Assembly (NCBI GenBank): GCA_966430775.1
Contig: CBJMMB010000037.1
Coordinates: 1 to 30,669 of the forward strand
Length of the DNA: 30,669 nt
Source: Dyella_B sp966430775
Lineage (GTDB): Bacteria > Pseudomonadota > Gammaproteobacteria > Xanthomonadales > Rhodanobacteraceae
Direction: 5' to 3'
Shown here piece after piece: positions 17,246 to 25,734 of this stretch; within the stretch, counting starts at the first letter, position 1; each line of letters begins with the position of its first letter. Under the pieces are notes generated by a model. The model was not told the origin of the DNA, did not search any database, and was given only the letters and a program-made list of their open reading frames with translations. The position numbers were made by a program, and so were the translations under genes.

Positions 17246-17364
17246 CGTCATTCCGGCGAAGGCCGGAATCCAGTTTAAATACACCGTGCGAAGCACACAA
17301 AACCTTTATGTCGTGTGCTTCGCACACCTTTTTTTACTGGATTCCGGCTTTCGCCGGAATGACG
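17246..17364. repeat. 119-bp composite palindrome (nested dispersed repeat)
   Basis: The outer arms 17246-17274 and 17336-17364 are 29 nt each and complementary except for one mismatch; they carry the CGTCATTCCGGCGAAGGCCGGAATCC family sequence. Inside, GTGCGAAGCACAC (17286-17298) pairs with GTGTGCTTCGCAC (17313-17325). The inner hairpin is followed by a run of T (17329-17335), so the plus strand can also terminate transcription from the serine hydrolase gene. Confidence 0.9.
17286..17335 (+). terminator. Probable rho-independent terminator inside the palindrome
   Basis: A 13-bp perfect stem with a 14-nt loop, then ACC and seven T residues, about 90 bp downstream of the serine hydrolase stop. 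Confidence 0.65.
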
Positions 17365-17387
17365 AACGTTGGGCACAACCACCCCAG

Positions 17388-17525
17388 TCATACCCTGCCG
17401 GCAGGGGAAGGGGGCACGCGAGGCTGATCCAGCACCGCAAACGGCCCAATCTCGATATCACTCCGGCACGGCATTAGGGCAACGCTTCACCCAGGCGACC
17501 GCCTCATCCATATCCTTGAGGCCTG
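17388..17525 (-). pseudogene. Decayed C-terminal fragment of a YCII/DGPF-family protein
   Basis: On the minus strand, 17520 down to about 17463 reads LKDMDEAVAWVKRCPNAVPE and then TGA. This matches the conserved 'MDEAVEWVKRCPNP' stretch of YCII-related (DGPF-domain) proteins. One frame over, the sequence continues with SDIEIGPFAVLDQPR to a stop at 17388-17390, which is the expected C-terminal continuation of that family. A single-base shift therefore breaks the frame, and the N-terminal two thirds, including the DGPF motif, are not found upstream. The fragment lies next to the large palindrome, so a past rearrangement is likely. Confidence 0.6.
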
Positions 17526-17820
17526 CCGACATCGACCTCGCCCTGCAATGACAACAGGAGCGTGACGTGGATGTCGATGCAAAATGCGCAGAACGTCTTC
17601 TCACATTCCGGCTGCAGCAGAGTCACGACGCGACAGATCGTGAATTGACACGGTTGCAACGCCAGCAGGTTTAATACGGTAATCGAAGGCGGTTGTTCCC
17701 GATGCGTGCGCATGCATGTCGGTACGGCTGCAAACCATCGCCGGTTCCCAACGTCGGGAAAGGGCGATGCCGGACAGAGTGAAACGTGCGTGAGTATCAG
17801 ATGGGCGAGGGCGACCTCAC
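17526..17820. other. Gene-free region upstream of pqiA, probable promoter region
   Basis: No credible coding sequence. TTGACA (17645-17650) followed after 19 nt by TTTAAT (17670-17675) is a possible but poorly spaced sigma-70 promoter for the pqi operon. It would leave a leader of about 145 nt, for which no riboswitch or regulatory structure was recognised. Confidence 0.35.
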
Positions 17821-19026
17821 ATGACAATCGGCTGCCCCGAATGCGGAGCGCTCGAGGACATTCCGCCGCTTGCCGCCAGCGCCCTTGCACGTTGCCGCAT
17901 CTGCCACTATCCGCTGGAGCGCCGCAGCGGGCGCAGCATCAACGCGGCGCTGGCCTGTAGCCTGACCACACTCGTGCTGCTTTTTCCCGCCAACCTGGCG
18001 CCGCTGATGACGGTGCATATGCTCGGCGCCGAGCGTTCGTCCGTGCTTGCTTCGGGCATTGTGGCCATGTGGCATGGCGGCTGGGTGATTCTTGCACTAT
18101 TGCTGGGCACGTTCGGCATCGTCTTGCCGTTCGTGCGTTTCGGCGCGCTGGCGCTGGTGCTTGGCGCCGTCCGGTTCGGGTGGCATTTGAAAGGCATCGG
18201 CGTGCTGTTCCGGTGGGCGCTTTGGCTGGATATCTGGGCTATGCCGGATGTGTATCTGGTCGGTTGTTTCGTGGGGTATTCGCGCGTTACGCAGAACCTC
18301 ACCGGCATCGTCGGCGCAGGTGGTTATTGCTTTATTGCCGCGGCGCTGGCGTCGATGCTTACGCGTGCTGCGCTTGATCGACGTACCGTCTGGCGCGCCA
18401 TCGCTCCCGAGCACACCTTGCCGAAAGGCGAGCCGGTGATCTCCTGCACGGCATGCGATCTGGTCGAATCGGCCTCGTGCGAAGGAAGCCCCTGTATGCG
18501 TTGCGGATGGAAGCTGCTGTCGCGCAAGCCGGACGCCGTGGTGCGGGCGGGTGCGCTGTCGCTTGCAGCGCTGGCGCTGACATTGCCGGCAAATCTCTTT
18601 CCGATGACCTTGTCGATCCAGTTTGGCCAGCGAGTGCCGCACCGGATCGTCGATGGCGTGTCGCAGTTGTTTCAGGCCGGGCTATGGCCGCTGGGCATTC
18701 TTATCTTTTGCACCAGCATCGTCATACCGGTGGCGAAAATCGGCGGGATGGCGTGGTTCATTCTTTCCATACGACGTCACTCGCGCAAACATCTGCGTGT
18801 GAAAGCGCACTTGTTTCGCTGGATCGACGAGCTTGGGCGCTGGTCGAACGTCGACGTATTTACGATTGCCGCATTCGTACCATTGATTCACTTCGATAGC
18901 CTCGCTTCGGCGCGGCCCGCGACCGGCGCCACGGCGTTCGCGCTGGTCGTGTTCTTCACCATGATGGCGTCGCGCGCGTTCGATCCACGCATGATGTGGG
19001 ACGCGCATGCAAGGAGAGCATCGTGA
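17821..19026 (+). CDS. pqiA: Intermembrane transport protein PqiA
   Basis: 401-residue inner-membrane protein of the paraquat-inducible protein A family, acting with PqiB and PqiC in lipid traffic between inner and outer membranes. It has two homologous halves. Each begins with a zinc-ribbon-like cysteine set (C5-C8 with C25-C28; C209-C212 with C225-C228) followed by about four membrane helices containing LTLPANLFPMT-like segments. The length is close to E. coli PqiA (about 417). It opens a three-gene operon: its TGA overlaps the GTG start of pqiB (GTGA, 19023-19026). Relatives respond to superoxide in enterobacteria; whether this copy does is not visible. Confidence 0.9.
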   Translation: MTIGCPECGALEDIPPLAASALARCRICHYPLERRSGRSINAALACSLTTLVLLFPANLAPLMTVHMLGAERSSVLASGIVAMWHGGWVILALLLGTFGIVLPFVRFGALALVLGAVRFGWHLKGIGVLFRWALWLDIWAMPDVYLVGCFVGYSRVTQNLTGIVGAGGYCFIAAALASMLTRAALDRRTVWRAIAPEHTLPKGEPVISCTACDLVESASCEGSPCMRCGWKLLSRKPDAVVRAGALSLAALALTLPANLFPMTLSIQFGQRVPHRIVDGVSQLFQAGLWPLGILIFCTSIVIPVAKIGGMAWFILSIRRHSRKHLRVKAHLFRWIDELGRWSNVDVFTIAAFVPLIHFDSLASARPATGATAFALVVFFTMMASRAFDPRMMWDAHARRAS

Positions 19027-20312
19027 GCGGCACGCGCAAGCAACGCACGCAGGCCGAGGTGCGCCGCAGCCTATGGCCCGGTTGGATCTGGTCGGTGCCG
19101 ATCGCTGCCTTGGGTGTGGCGATATGGTTGGGCATTCGTGGGCTTACCCACGGTGGCGAGAGCGTTACCGTCATCTTCGACAACGCCTACGGCATGGACG
19201 CTAGTGACACCAAGGTGATGTTGCGCGGCGTAAAGGTGGGCGAGGTGTCGGATGTCTCGCTTGCGGACGACGGCAAGCACGTCGAAGTGAAACTCAAGAT
19301 AGACAGCGACGAAAAGAAATACTTGCGCAGCGGAACCAGGTTCTTCCTGCGCGGCGCGCAGCCCGATTTCAGCGATCCGGCCTCGCTCAAGGCCTTGGTC
19401 GCCGGCCCGGAAATCGTAATGGAGCCCGGCCCCGGCACGCCCATGGACCATTTCAACGGTGCCGACCGCAAGCCTGCGTTGCCGCCGGAGCATGGCCCGA
19501 CGGTGACCTATCTCGTGCGTTTCGATGGCGCGGTTGGCGCGCTCAAGGATGGCGCCGCGGTGGAGTTGCGCGGTTTTCGCGTAGGCACGGTCACCAGCGT
19601 GCGCCTCCATTACGATGCGAAAACAGGCACGCTGAGTACGCCCGTGCAACTGGCGCTCGACCCGCCGTCGCTCGGCATGGCGACATCGCCGCCCAACGGC
19701 GATTGGCGACCGCCCGTCGACGACATGCTCAAGCGGCTTATCGCGCAAGGAATGCGGGCACGTCTTGCGCAAGACCCGCCGCTGGTGGGGCCGAGCAAGA
19801 TCAGCCTCGACTTCGTAACCGGTGCGCCGAACGCGACGCTTACCGACGACAACGGCATGCCGGTCATTCCCAGCACGTCGTCTTCGAACATCGACGCCAT
19901 GACGGCGAAGGCAGATCAGGTCATCCAGAAAATCGACGACCTTCCGATCAAGGACATCGGCGAACAGGTGCGCAGCATCGCGGCGCATATCAATGCGATC
20001 AGCTCGTCGCCGCAGATCAAGGACAGCCTTAGGCATATCGATCGCTCGGTGGCGCAGATCGACCGCACGCTGCAGCAGGTGTCGCCGCAAATTGCACCGC
20101 TGGTCGCACAATTGCGCCAGACGGCGAACTCCGCCGACCAGGCTGTCGCTGCAGCTAATCGCACGCTCGGCGGCGATGCGACCGGCCAGAACGATCTGCC
20201 GGCGGCCTTGCGCGAACTTACCGATACCGCACGCTCGATTCGCGCATTGGCCGATTATCTGGACCGCCATCCGGAAGCGCTTATTCGCGGCAAGCAGGAG
20301 GAAAAGCCATGA
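19023..20312 (+). CDS. pqiB: Intermembrane transport protein PqiB (MCE/MlaD family)
   Basis: 429 residues, starting at GTG 19023 directly after AAGGAGAG; an in-frame ATG at 18996 lies inside pqiA and lacks a ribosome site. One membrane anchor (about 20-38, PGWIWSVPIAALGVAIWLGI) is followed by MCE domains at about 45-135 (VTVIFDNAYGMDASDTKVML) and 160-270 (VTYLVRFDGAVGALKDGAAV). A long helical C-terminal part (about 290-400) is fit to form a periplasm-spanning needle. E. coli PqiB has three MCE domains; only two are clear here, so the tube should be shorter. The TGA overlaps the pqiC start (ATGA). Confidence 0.9.
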   Translation: MSGTRKQRTQAEVRRSLWPGWIWSVPIAALGVAIWLGIRGLTHGGESVTVIFDNAYGMDASDTKVMLRGVKVGEVSDVSLADDGKHVEVKLKIDSDEKKYLRSGTRFFLRGAQPDFSDPASLKALVAGPEIVMEPGPGTPMDHFNGADRKPALPPEHGPTVTYLVRFDGAVGALKDGAAVELRGFRVGTVTSVRLHYDAKTGTLSTPVQLALDPPSLGMATSPPNGDWRPPVDDMLKRLIAQGMRARLAQDPPLVGPSKISLDFVTGAPNATLTDDNGMPVIPSTSSSNIDAMTAKADQVIQKIDDLPIKDIGEQVRSIAAHINAISSSPQIKDSLRHIDRSVAQIDRTLQQVSPQIAPLVAQLRQTANSADQAVAAANRTLGGDATGQNDLPAALRELTDTARSIRALADYLDRHPEALIRGKQEEKP

Positions 20313-20890
20313 GGTCCGCCGCAATCAAGACAGGCGCCGCGTTGATCGCTGTGACCGCTGCCGGATGCGGGCACAGTCCTCCCGTACGCTATGTCACGCT
20401 GAGCGCCGAGCCGGCCGTCGCGCCGCAAGCGGCCACGCGCTTGCAACCAGTGCAACTCACTGCCGTGCATATTCCCGCCGAATTGGATCGCCCCGAACTG
20501 GTGACGCAGACCTCGGCCAATCAACTGGCGATTCATGAGAACGACCGCTGGGGCGCGCCACTCGGGCAGATGATGCGGCGCACGCTCGCGCAGGACTTAC
20601 TGACGCGCTTGCCCCAAGGCTCCTTCGTATTGCCGGACGCACCGGCGCCGCCTGATACGCGCAAGCTGGTCGTTACCGTGCTCAACGCCGAGGCCGGCGC
20701 CGGCGGCACGTTGTCGTTACAGGCGTCGTGGACGTTGCTGTCCGGGCCATCTTCCCATGCGGTGCTGACGCAACAGGTGAGCCTGACGTCCGACATGACC
20801 GGTGGCGATGCGACAGCGCAAGCCGCGGCATTAAGTCACCTGCTGGGGCAGTTGGCCGATCGAATCAGCGCGTCCATCGTTGCGCGATAG
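20309..20890 (+). CDS. pqiC: Outer-membrane lipoprotein PqiC (ABC-type transport auxiliary)
   Basis: 193-residue lipoprotein, third gene of the pqi operon. Lipobox VTAAGC with C20 follows a short hydrophobic stretch. The mature part opens with RYVTLSAEP, the beta strand typical of the family, and includes QLTAVHIPAELDRPELV and NDRWGAPLGQMMRRTLAQDL, the hallmark pattern of PqiC/DUF330 proteins. AGGAGG upstream supports ATG 20309, which overlaps the pqiB stop. It anchors the MCE complex at the outer membrane. No terminator was recognised just after the gene. Confidence 0.88.
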   Translation: MRSAAIKTGAALIAVTAAGCGHSPPVRYVTLSAEPAVAPQAATRLQPVQLTAVHIPAELDRPELVTQTSANQLAIHENDRWGAPLGQMMRRTLAQDLLTRLPQGSFVLPDAPAPPDTRKLVVTVLNAEAGAGGTLSLQASWTLLSGPSSHAVLTQQVSLTSDMTGGDATAQAAALSHLLGQLADRISASIVAR

Positions 20891-21111
20891 CCCAATCGAA
20901 GGCTATCCGCGGCAGCTTGCCGTGTATGCGAGGGCTCAAAAGGCTGGTCATGCGTTCTTGCGCCCCAGGTCATCGCCACTACCCAGAATGCGGCCATTCG
21001 GCCCCTGCCATCCGGGTGTCGAAAGAAACGTTCAGCGGATGTCGATTTCGGAAAACCCCGCTCGTCGTGTCAATGTCCGCAATCGAAACTTTCGCCAGGA
21101 GGAGTCCGACC

Positions 21112-21747
21112 ATGACCATCACCATTACCGCCTTTGAACGGTCGCCCGATGGCGGCAAGGGACTGGCGCGCGATACCCGCGTGCGCTGGGCGCTGGAAGA
21201 AGCGGGCCTGCCCTACGAGGTTCGCCTTGTTCCGCATCGGGCGATGAAAGAACCCGCGCATCTGCGCCTGCAACCGTTCGGCCAGATCCCGACGTATGAG
21301 GAAGGCGACCTGGTGCTGTTCGAATCAGGCTCGATCGTTTTCCATATCGCCGAGCGCCACGGCCTGTTTCCGGCCGACGCCAACGCCAGGGCGCGCGCGA
21401 TCACCTGGATGTTCGCCGCCATAAACACGGTGGAGCTGCCGATTCTCGAACTGGTAACCGCCAAGTTTATCGAAAGCGACAAGCCTTGGAGCGCAGAACG
21501 CGTGCCGCTGATCGCCGATCGCATCCGTGGCCGGCTGCGTCAACTTGCTGCGCGCCTGGGCGATGCCGAATGGTTGGATGGCGCGTTCAGCGCGGGTGAT
21601 CTGATGATGGTGTCGGTGCTGCTCAGGCTGAGGCCGTCGGGCATCCTGGATGAATTTCCCACTCTGGCCGCCTATGTCGCGCGCGGTGAAGCGCGGCCAG
21701 CGTACAAGCGGGCGTTTGCTGCGCAGTTGGCGGTGAATGCTGCATAG
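21112..21747 (+). CDS. Glutathione S-transferase family protein
   Basis: 211 residues with a thioredoxin-like N-terminal domain and a helical C-terminal domain. Family signs are DTRVRWALEEAGLPYEV (helix 1 and strand 2), FGQIPTYEEGDLVLFESGSI with the cis-proline and the glutathione-binding Glu-Ser pair (about residues 56-78), and the C-terminal GAFSAGDLMMVSVLLRL with the N-capping box aspartate. A perfect AGGAGGA at 21098-21104 sets ATG 21112. It is a paralogue of the convergent gene at 21827-22480, with which it shares WALEEAGLPYE, AWMFAAINTVE-like and CEARPAF-like stretches. The substrate is unknown. Confidence 0.9.
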   Translation: MTITITAFERSPDGGKGLARDTRVRWALEEAGLPYEVRLVPHRAMKEPAHLRLQPFGQIPTYEEGDLVLFESGSIVFHIAERHGLFPADANARARAITWMFAAINTVELPILELVTAKFIESDKPWSAERVPLIADRIRGRLRQLAARLGDAEWLDGAFSAGDLMMVSVLLRLRPSGILDEFPTLAAYVARGEARPAYKRAFAAQLAVNAA

Positions 21748-21773
21748 CCTTTTTGATGGCCTTGGCTCGGAAA

Positions 21774-21816
21774 GGGACGGAGGTAATTGTGAGATCAACG
21801 ATCTCGCCTCCGTCCC
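21774..21816. terminator. Nested hairpin between convergent GST genes
   Basis: GGGACGGAGG (21774-21783) pairs with CCTCCGTCCC (21807-21816), and within the loop GAGATC (21791-21796) pairs with GATCTC (21800-21805). It lies between two stop codons, so it is a likely bidirectional terminator. Confidence 0.75.
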
Positions 21817-21826
21817 ATTCTCGAAC

Positions 21827-22480
21827 TCAGGCGGCAACTGGCGCGTTGCGCAGGTAACCTGCCTCCTGGTTGCGCAAGGCCGCCCGAAATGCCGGCCGCG
21901 CTTCGCAACGCTTGAGATAGTTATCGAGCGGCGGGAACTCCGCTACCAGGTTCGTATGCCGCAAGAACCGCAGCACGGTCGCCATCAGGATGTCGGCGGC
22001 TGTGAAGCGTCCAAGCAGGTACTCGCGGTTTTCGAGCCAGGCAGAAAGCGCAGCCAGCCGGGCTTTCACTTCGTCCACTGCACCGGGGCGACGCAGCTTC
22101 GTCCAAGCCTGGTCGCTCTGCAGTTGGTCCATCACGAAGAGATTCCACAGCGGTGGCTCGACGGTATTGAGCGCGGCAAACATCCAGGCGAGTGTCTCAT
22201 GGCGTTGGTCGGGCGGCATCAGTACTTCATGCTGCTCGGCGATGGCATGGATGATGGCGCCTGATTCGATCATGGTTTCGCCGTCGCTCTCGATCACGGG
22301 CACCACGCCAAAAGGATGCTTGCTTCGGTACGCCTCGGAAGTCCGCTCATCGGCGGCTATCCACTTGCTTTCGTAGGGAAGCCCTGCCTCTTCGAGCGCC
22401 CAGCGCACGCGCAGATCGCGTACCAGCCCTTGCGCAAAGGGCGGTACCCAGGCAAAGCCCCACACAGCGATATCTTTCAT
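21827..22480 (-). CDS. Glutathione S-transferase family protein
   Basis: 217 residues of the same subfamily as its convergent neighbour. It shows DLRVRWALEEAGLPYESKW, then FGVVPVIESDGETMIESGAI (cis-Pro and Glu-Ser glutathione site, about residues 57-76), and GRFTAADILMATVLRFLR in the C-terminal domain. GAGGAGAA precedes ATG 22480 on the minus strand. The pair probably arose by an old inverted duplication, since similarity is confined to conserved blocks. A cytosolic detoxification role is likely; the substrate is unknown. Confidence 0.9.
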   Translation of the reverse strand: MKDIAVWGFAWVPPFAQGLVRDLRVRWALEEAGLPYESKWIAADERTSEAYRSKHPFGVVPVIESDGETMIESGAIIHAIAEQHEVLMPPDQRHETLAWMFAALNTVEPPLWNLFVMDQLQSDQAWTKLRRPGAVDEVKARLAALSAWLENREYLLGRFTAADILMATVLRFLRHTNLVAEFPPLDNYLKRCEARPAFRAALRNQEAGYLRNAPVAA

Positions 22481-22688
22481 GCCATTTCTCCTCGTGTCGT
22501 GCCGTTGCCGGTTGTTTCCGGCGCTTGGCGATCGTGGGAGAGATTGCCGTCGGATGCTCGAAGGGTGGGAGTAACAAAGGTGGCGGGTTGGACGATAAAC
22601 GGGGCGGAAATCGTTAGATGCGACTAACCTCCGTCCCGTTTGTCGATCGGATCGCCAGCGTTACAACCGGGCATCCAGGCTCGCGCGG

Positions 22689-23084
22689 TCAGCGACCGAA
22701 CGATCCTTTGCACTGGTCGTTGCCGCACGCAAAATCCACCTCGGACGCCCTGCTCGCAAGGAGCGGAACGCCCTGGACCCTGGCGAGCGTCTTCCCGTTC
22801 CTTTCAATGGATACAAGGTAGCTTCCAGGCAGCAGCGCGGGGATGTTGTAACGGCCTTTGCTGTTCGGAGACCCATGGCGGGTAATGCCGTTGTCGCTAT
22901 GCACCGTGATGGTGCTGTCGACGGGGGCCTTGCCCACAATGCTGGAGCTGGTCGCTTGCGCGGATGCAGCGTCGAACGCGGCGATGCCGAATACGCTTAC
23001 GGCTATCGCCGTAATGAGCTTGAGTGCGTAGCCGCCATTTTTATGCCGATATTCCATGGCTGCAGGTTTCTGGCTAGTTTTCAT
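22689..23084 (-). CDS. Exported carboxypeptidase-regulatory-like domain protein (TonB-receptor N-domain like)
   Basis: 131 residues with AAGGA before ATG 23084. A basic start and hydrophobic core (ALKLITAIAVSVFGIAAF, about 20-37) end in AASA-Q, a signal peptide with an unusually long N-region. The mature ~90 residues read as a beta-sandwich: TITVHSDNGITRHGSPNSKG, RYNIPALLPGSYLVSIERNG, then VPLLASRASEVDFACGNDQC. This is the kind of domain found before the plug of some TonB-dependent receptors, but here it stands alone with no plug or barrel following. It may be a free periplasmic domain or the stump of a lost receptor. The two cysteines near the end may pair. Confidence 0.8.
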   Translation of the reverse strand: MKTSQKPAAMEYRHKNGGYALKLITAIAVSVFGIAAFDAASAQATSSSIVGKAPVDSTITVHSDNGITRHGSPNSKGRYNIPALLPGSYLVSIERNGKTLARVQGVPLLASRASEVDFACGNDQCKGSFGR

Positions 23085-23372
23085 ATAGATGTCCTTGTGG
23101 GTTTTTGGAGCGCGACAAACCATTCAACTGCTTGCGCAGCAGTTGGCTTGAGATCGATGGCAATGACATCGCGGCGGTGGGGTGGCTGCCGAGGTGCTTA
23201 TCTTCCTTCCGGTGACGCTTTGATTACGCTGAACCGTCTGAATCGCTCCGTTGGATGATCCACAACGAAGATAGGTTTAAATTGACCCAGCGCGCTTACG
23301 CGGGCATGTGACGGTCGTAATGCTTTGCCTGAAAAGAAGACCTAGGGAGTCGTTCTGGGCGCGGCTGACGAT
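23085..23372. other. Gene-free spacer of 288 bp
   Basis: No coding sequence seen. It should hold the promoter of the small exported protein gene and the end of the glycosyltransferase transcript. No clear terminator or operator was recognised. Confidence 0.5.
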
Positions 23373-24896
23373 CTATCCAAACTCTGGCCCGTGCTTCCAA
23401 AGTTCGCTTAGTGGCTTACGAAGGTGTCCGCACACGAAAATATCAGGATGATCCTGGCTTTCTTCATTGGCTACGCCCAGCGTATTGGTGTTGTGACCGG
23501 CGAGACGGCAATCGAAGAAAAGCCGGTCGGCGCTCTCCTTGGAATTTCCCAACAAGATGACGGCGCTGGCGGGTGTCTGCGGATAGCCACGTAACCATCC
23601 GGAGTTGACGGTAGTGATCGGCATGGGCAGGTGATAGCGCGGGCCGAGCAGGGCGATAGCCCCATACTCGCCATAGTTCCCCACGCCAATGACGAGGTTG
23701 GCTTGCTGTTCCGCAGGCAGGGAATCACGAATGGCTGCCACGTGTGCGACAAGTTCGTTCCAGCCGATTTCCTCGCGAAGGTCGCCATTGTTTTTAAGCG
23801 CGTAGTCGCGCAATGGTCCGCTTGCTGCGATAGGGACAATGCGAAGCGCCGCATGGAAGCCGACGGCGAAGACACCCGCGAATGCCAGTGCGGTAATCCC
23901 AGTTCGCCATGCGGGACGCAGGGTGCGCAACCACTGTTCCCCCACCACCGATCCCATCGCCAGCAGCATGGGATAAGCCCCGCAGGTGTAGTAACCACGC
24001 CCCTGCGCAAACAGAAACAGCAGCAGCGGTACCGCATACATCCAGGCCAGCATGCGATACCGGCGGTTATGGAAATAGGCGAACAAACCCGCCAGCCAGA
24101 CAGGCGCGGCGAACAGGTTCGCATTCAACAGGAACTGATCGCGCAGGAAGCCGTCCGTACGGCCTATGCGTACGTCACGAGCATGGATGGCTTGCAGGAA
24201 ATGGTAGGAAATAAAGTCGTGCCGGATGAGCCAGACAAGATTAGGCACAAATAGAAGCAGCGCGATGACTCCGCCGGCCCAGAACCAACGACTCGCGAGA
24301 TACCGCCGTGCATCGGTGAGCAGCACGCCTGCCAGCACGCCGGCGAGTTCGAATGCGATGGAATATTTGGTTTGCAAACCAAGGCCGGCGAAGACGCCAA
24401 TGGCCACCCACCAGCGAGGCTCATCGTCACGCAGCAAACGAATCACACACCAGGCAATAAGTACCCACCACAGCAGATCGAAGGAGGAATACTGGAATTC
24501 CGTCGCCTCGAATAGGGGCAAAGGCGAGAGAGCGACCGCGACGGCCGCAAAAATCTGAGCCAGCCGGCCACCTCCCAGGTCGCGAGCAATAAGGCCGCCG
24601 GCGAGAATGACCAGCACTTGTGCAAGCACCGAAAACAGCCGCAGCCCGATAAGCGACAAGCCAAACAACTTCAGGCCCAGGTATTCCAGTGCGGCGGTCA
24701 GTGGCGGGTAAGGCACAAAGCCCCAGTCCAGATGCTGCGCATCGCTCAGGAACTGCCACTCATCCCGATGAAAACCATATTGGCCGTTGGTCAATATGTG
24801 GGCGATGCCGAACAGTACGGCGATGGCGAGCACCGGCGTGATATCCCTGAGATACGCCAGGGGAGCCCTTTGAGCGGTAATGTCCGCGTTATTCAT
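23373..24896 (-). CDS. Membrane glycosyltransferase of the GT39/ArnT-like (PMT_2) type
   Basis: 507 residues with about ten membrane helices and a soluble C-terminal part. The first periplasmic loop contains YGFHRDEWQF with the D45-E46 pair, the catalytic acidic motif of GT-C enzymes that use polyprenyl-phosphate sugars. DWGFVPYPPLTAALEYLG follows, as is usual in this family. The C-terminal ~130 residues form a periplasmic domain (NLVIGVGNYGEYGAIAL). AAAGGA precedes ATG 24896. The likely action is transfer of a sugar from a lipid carrier to a lipid, protein or glycan in the periplasm; donor and acceptor are unknown. It may share a transcript with the lipoprotein gene 72 bp upstream. Confidence 0.88.
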   Translation of the reverse strand: MNNADITAQRAPLAYLRDITPVLAIAVLFGIAHILTNGQYGFHRDEWQFLSDAQHLDWGFVPYPPLTAALEYLGLKLFGLSLIGLRLFSVLAQVLVILAGGLIARDLGGGRLAQIFAAVAVALSPLPLFEATEFQYSSFDLLWWVLIAWCVIRLLRDDEPRWWVAIGVFAGLGLQTKYSIAFELAGVLAGVLLTDARRYLASRWFWAGGVIALLLFVPNLVWLIRHDFISYHFLQAIHARDVRIGRTDGFLRDQFLLNANLFAAPVWLAGLFAYFHNRRYRMLAWMYAVPLLLFLFAQGRGYYTCGAYPMLLAMGSVVGEQWLRTLRPAWRTGITALAFAGVFAVGFHAALRIVPIAASGPLRDYALKNNGDLREEIGWNELVAHVAAIRDSLPAEQQANLVIGVGNYGEYGAIALLGPRYHLPMPITTVNSGWLRGYPQTPASAVILLGNSKESADRLFFDCRLAGHNTNTLGVANEESQDHPDIFVCGHLRKPLSELWKHGPEFG

Positions 24897-24968
24897 GGGC
24901 GTTTCCTTTAACAGGTCGATGATCGCCAGCTTTATGGCCTTCCCTTTATTTTCATTTGCGAACCGTCG

Positions 24969-25514
24969 CTAACGCAGCTTTTTGGTCGGTCGATGATCTT
25001 CCGTCAGGTGGACCACGGTGGGGTAGGTGTGCGCCAGCAGGGGATATTTGCTCGCGACGATCGGCAGCCAGTGCCTGGACTCGTCGGCAATCTTGAAGTT
25101 GAACGTTGGCATGCCGGCCGGTCGGTAGTAATTGTTCAACATGATCAGCACGTCGCCGACGTAATTGATTTTTCCAGCTTCGATCGTGAAGGGCATGCGA
25201 TACGATGTGGAGCCTCCCGCAACGGTACCCAGTTCCAGGTCGGTCCAACTGTATACCCCCGCTGGCAGCGGAATCACGATAAGGTTGACCCGTTGCGGAA
25301 GATTGAGCGTCGTCGCCGACGACAGGCCATGGACTTTGTCGACTTTGATGCTGACAGGTGGATAGGCCACGTTGCCGGCCGACCACACCATGACGTTGGC
25401 GACCATGATGCCGGTATCGGGTGGAAGCGCCGCGGTATCTTTCAGGATCGGATCGGACTTGCAACTGGCAAGCAGCATGATCAGCGGCAGAAGCCACAGC
25501 CTGCGTAATGACAT
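24969..25514 (-). CDS. Putative lipoprotein of unknown function
   Basis: 181 residues. The start was set at 25514, where AGGGGAAA precedes ATG and a lipoprotein signal begins, with lipobox LLASC and C18. The mature part is predicted mostly beta: TGIMVANVMVWSAGNVAYPP, VNLIVIPLPAGVYSWTDLEL, STSYRMPFTIEAGKINYVGD and LIMLNNYYRPAG. Similar sandwich-like lipoproteins carry a 'LPAGxYxW...F.I.AGK..YVGD' pattern, a style seen in DUF2846-like proteins; the family is not certain. It lies just upstream of the GT39 gene on the same strand. Confidence 0.78.
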   Translation of the reverse strand: MSLRRLWLLPLIMLLASCKSDPILKDTAALPPDTGIMVANVMVWSAGNVAYPPVSIKVDKVHGLSSATTLNLPQRVNLIVIPLPAGVYSWTDLELGTVAGGSTSYRMPFTIEAGKINYVGDVLIMLNNYYRPAGMPTFNFKIADESRHWLPIVASKYPLLAHTYPTVVHLTEDHRPTKKLR

Positions 25515-25734
25515 GTTTTTCCCCTGTATGAGCCTGGTTTCCGTAAGGTGGTCTCTTTCGCTTCCTGTGCGAGCCCTGGCTTGTACAACCCAAGGCCACG
25601 ACTCGTGCTTGGTTGCGTAGGCGAATCTTGTGTGAGATGGGGGACTTTCGCAATCCTGTAAAGGCGTTGCCCCTATCCGCATGGGTGCGGACATCTTTCA
25701 TGCAGCAGAGAGGCAGGGCGCAAGTTCTTGCTGC

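Noticed and set aside
17504..17890. 128-residue minus-strand open frame between the palindrome and pqiA
   Set aside because: It overlaps the pqiA start, has no ribosome site, and its translation looks random; the real signal there is the YCII fragment in another frame.
19071..20324. 417-residue open frame antisense to pqiB
   Set aside because: A shadow of a clearly assigned gene with Arg/His-rich, non-protein-like composition.
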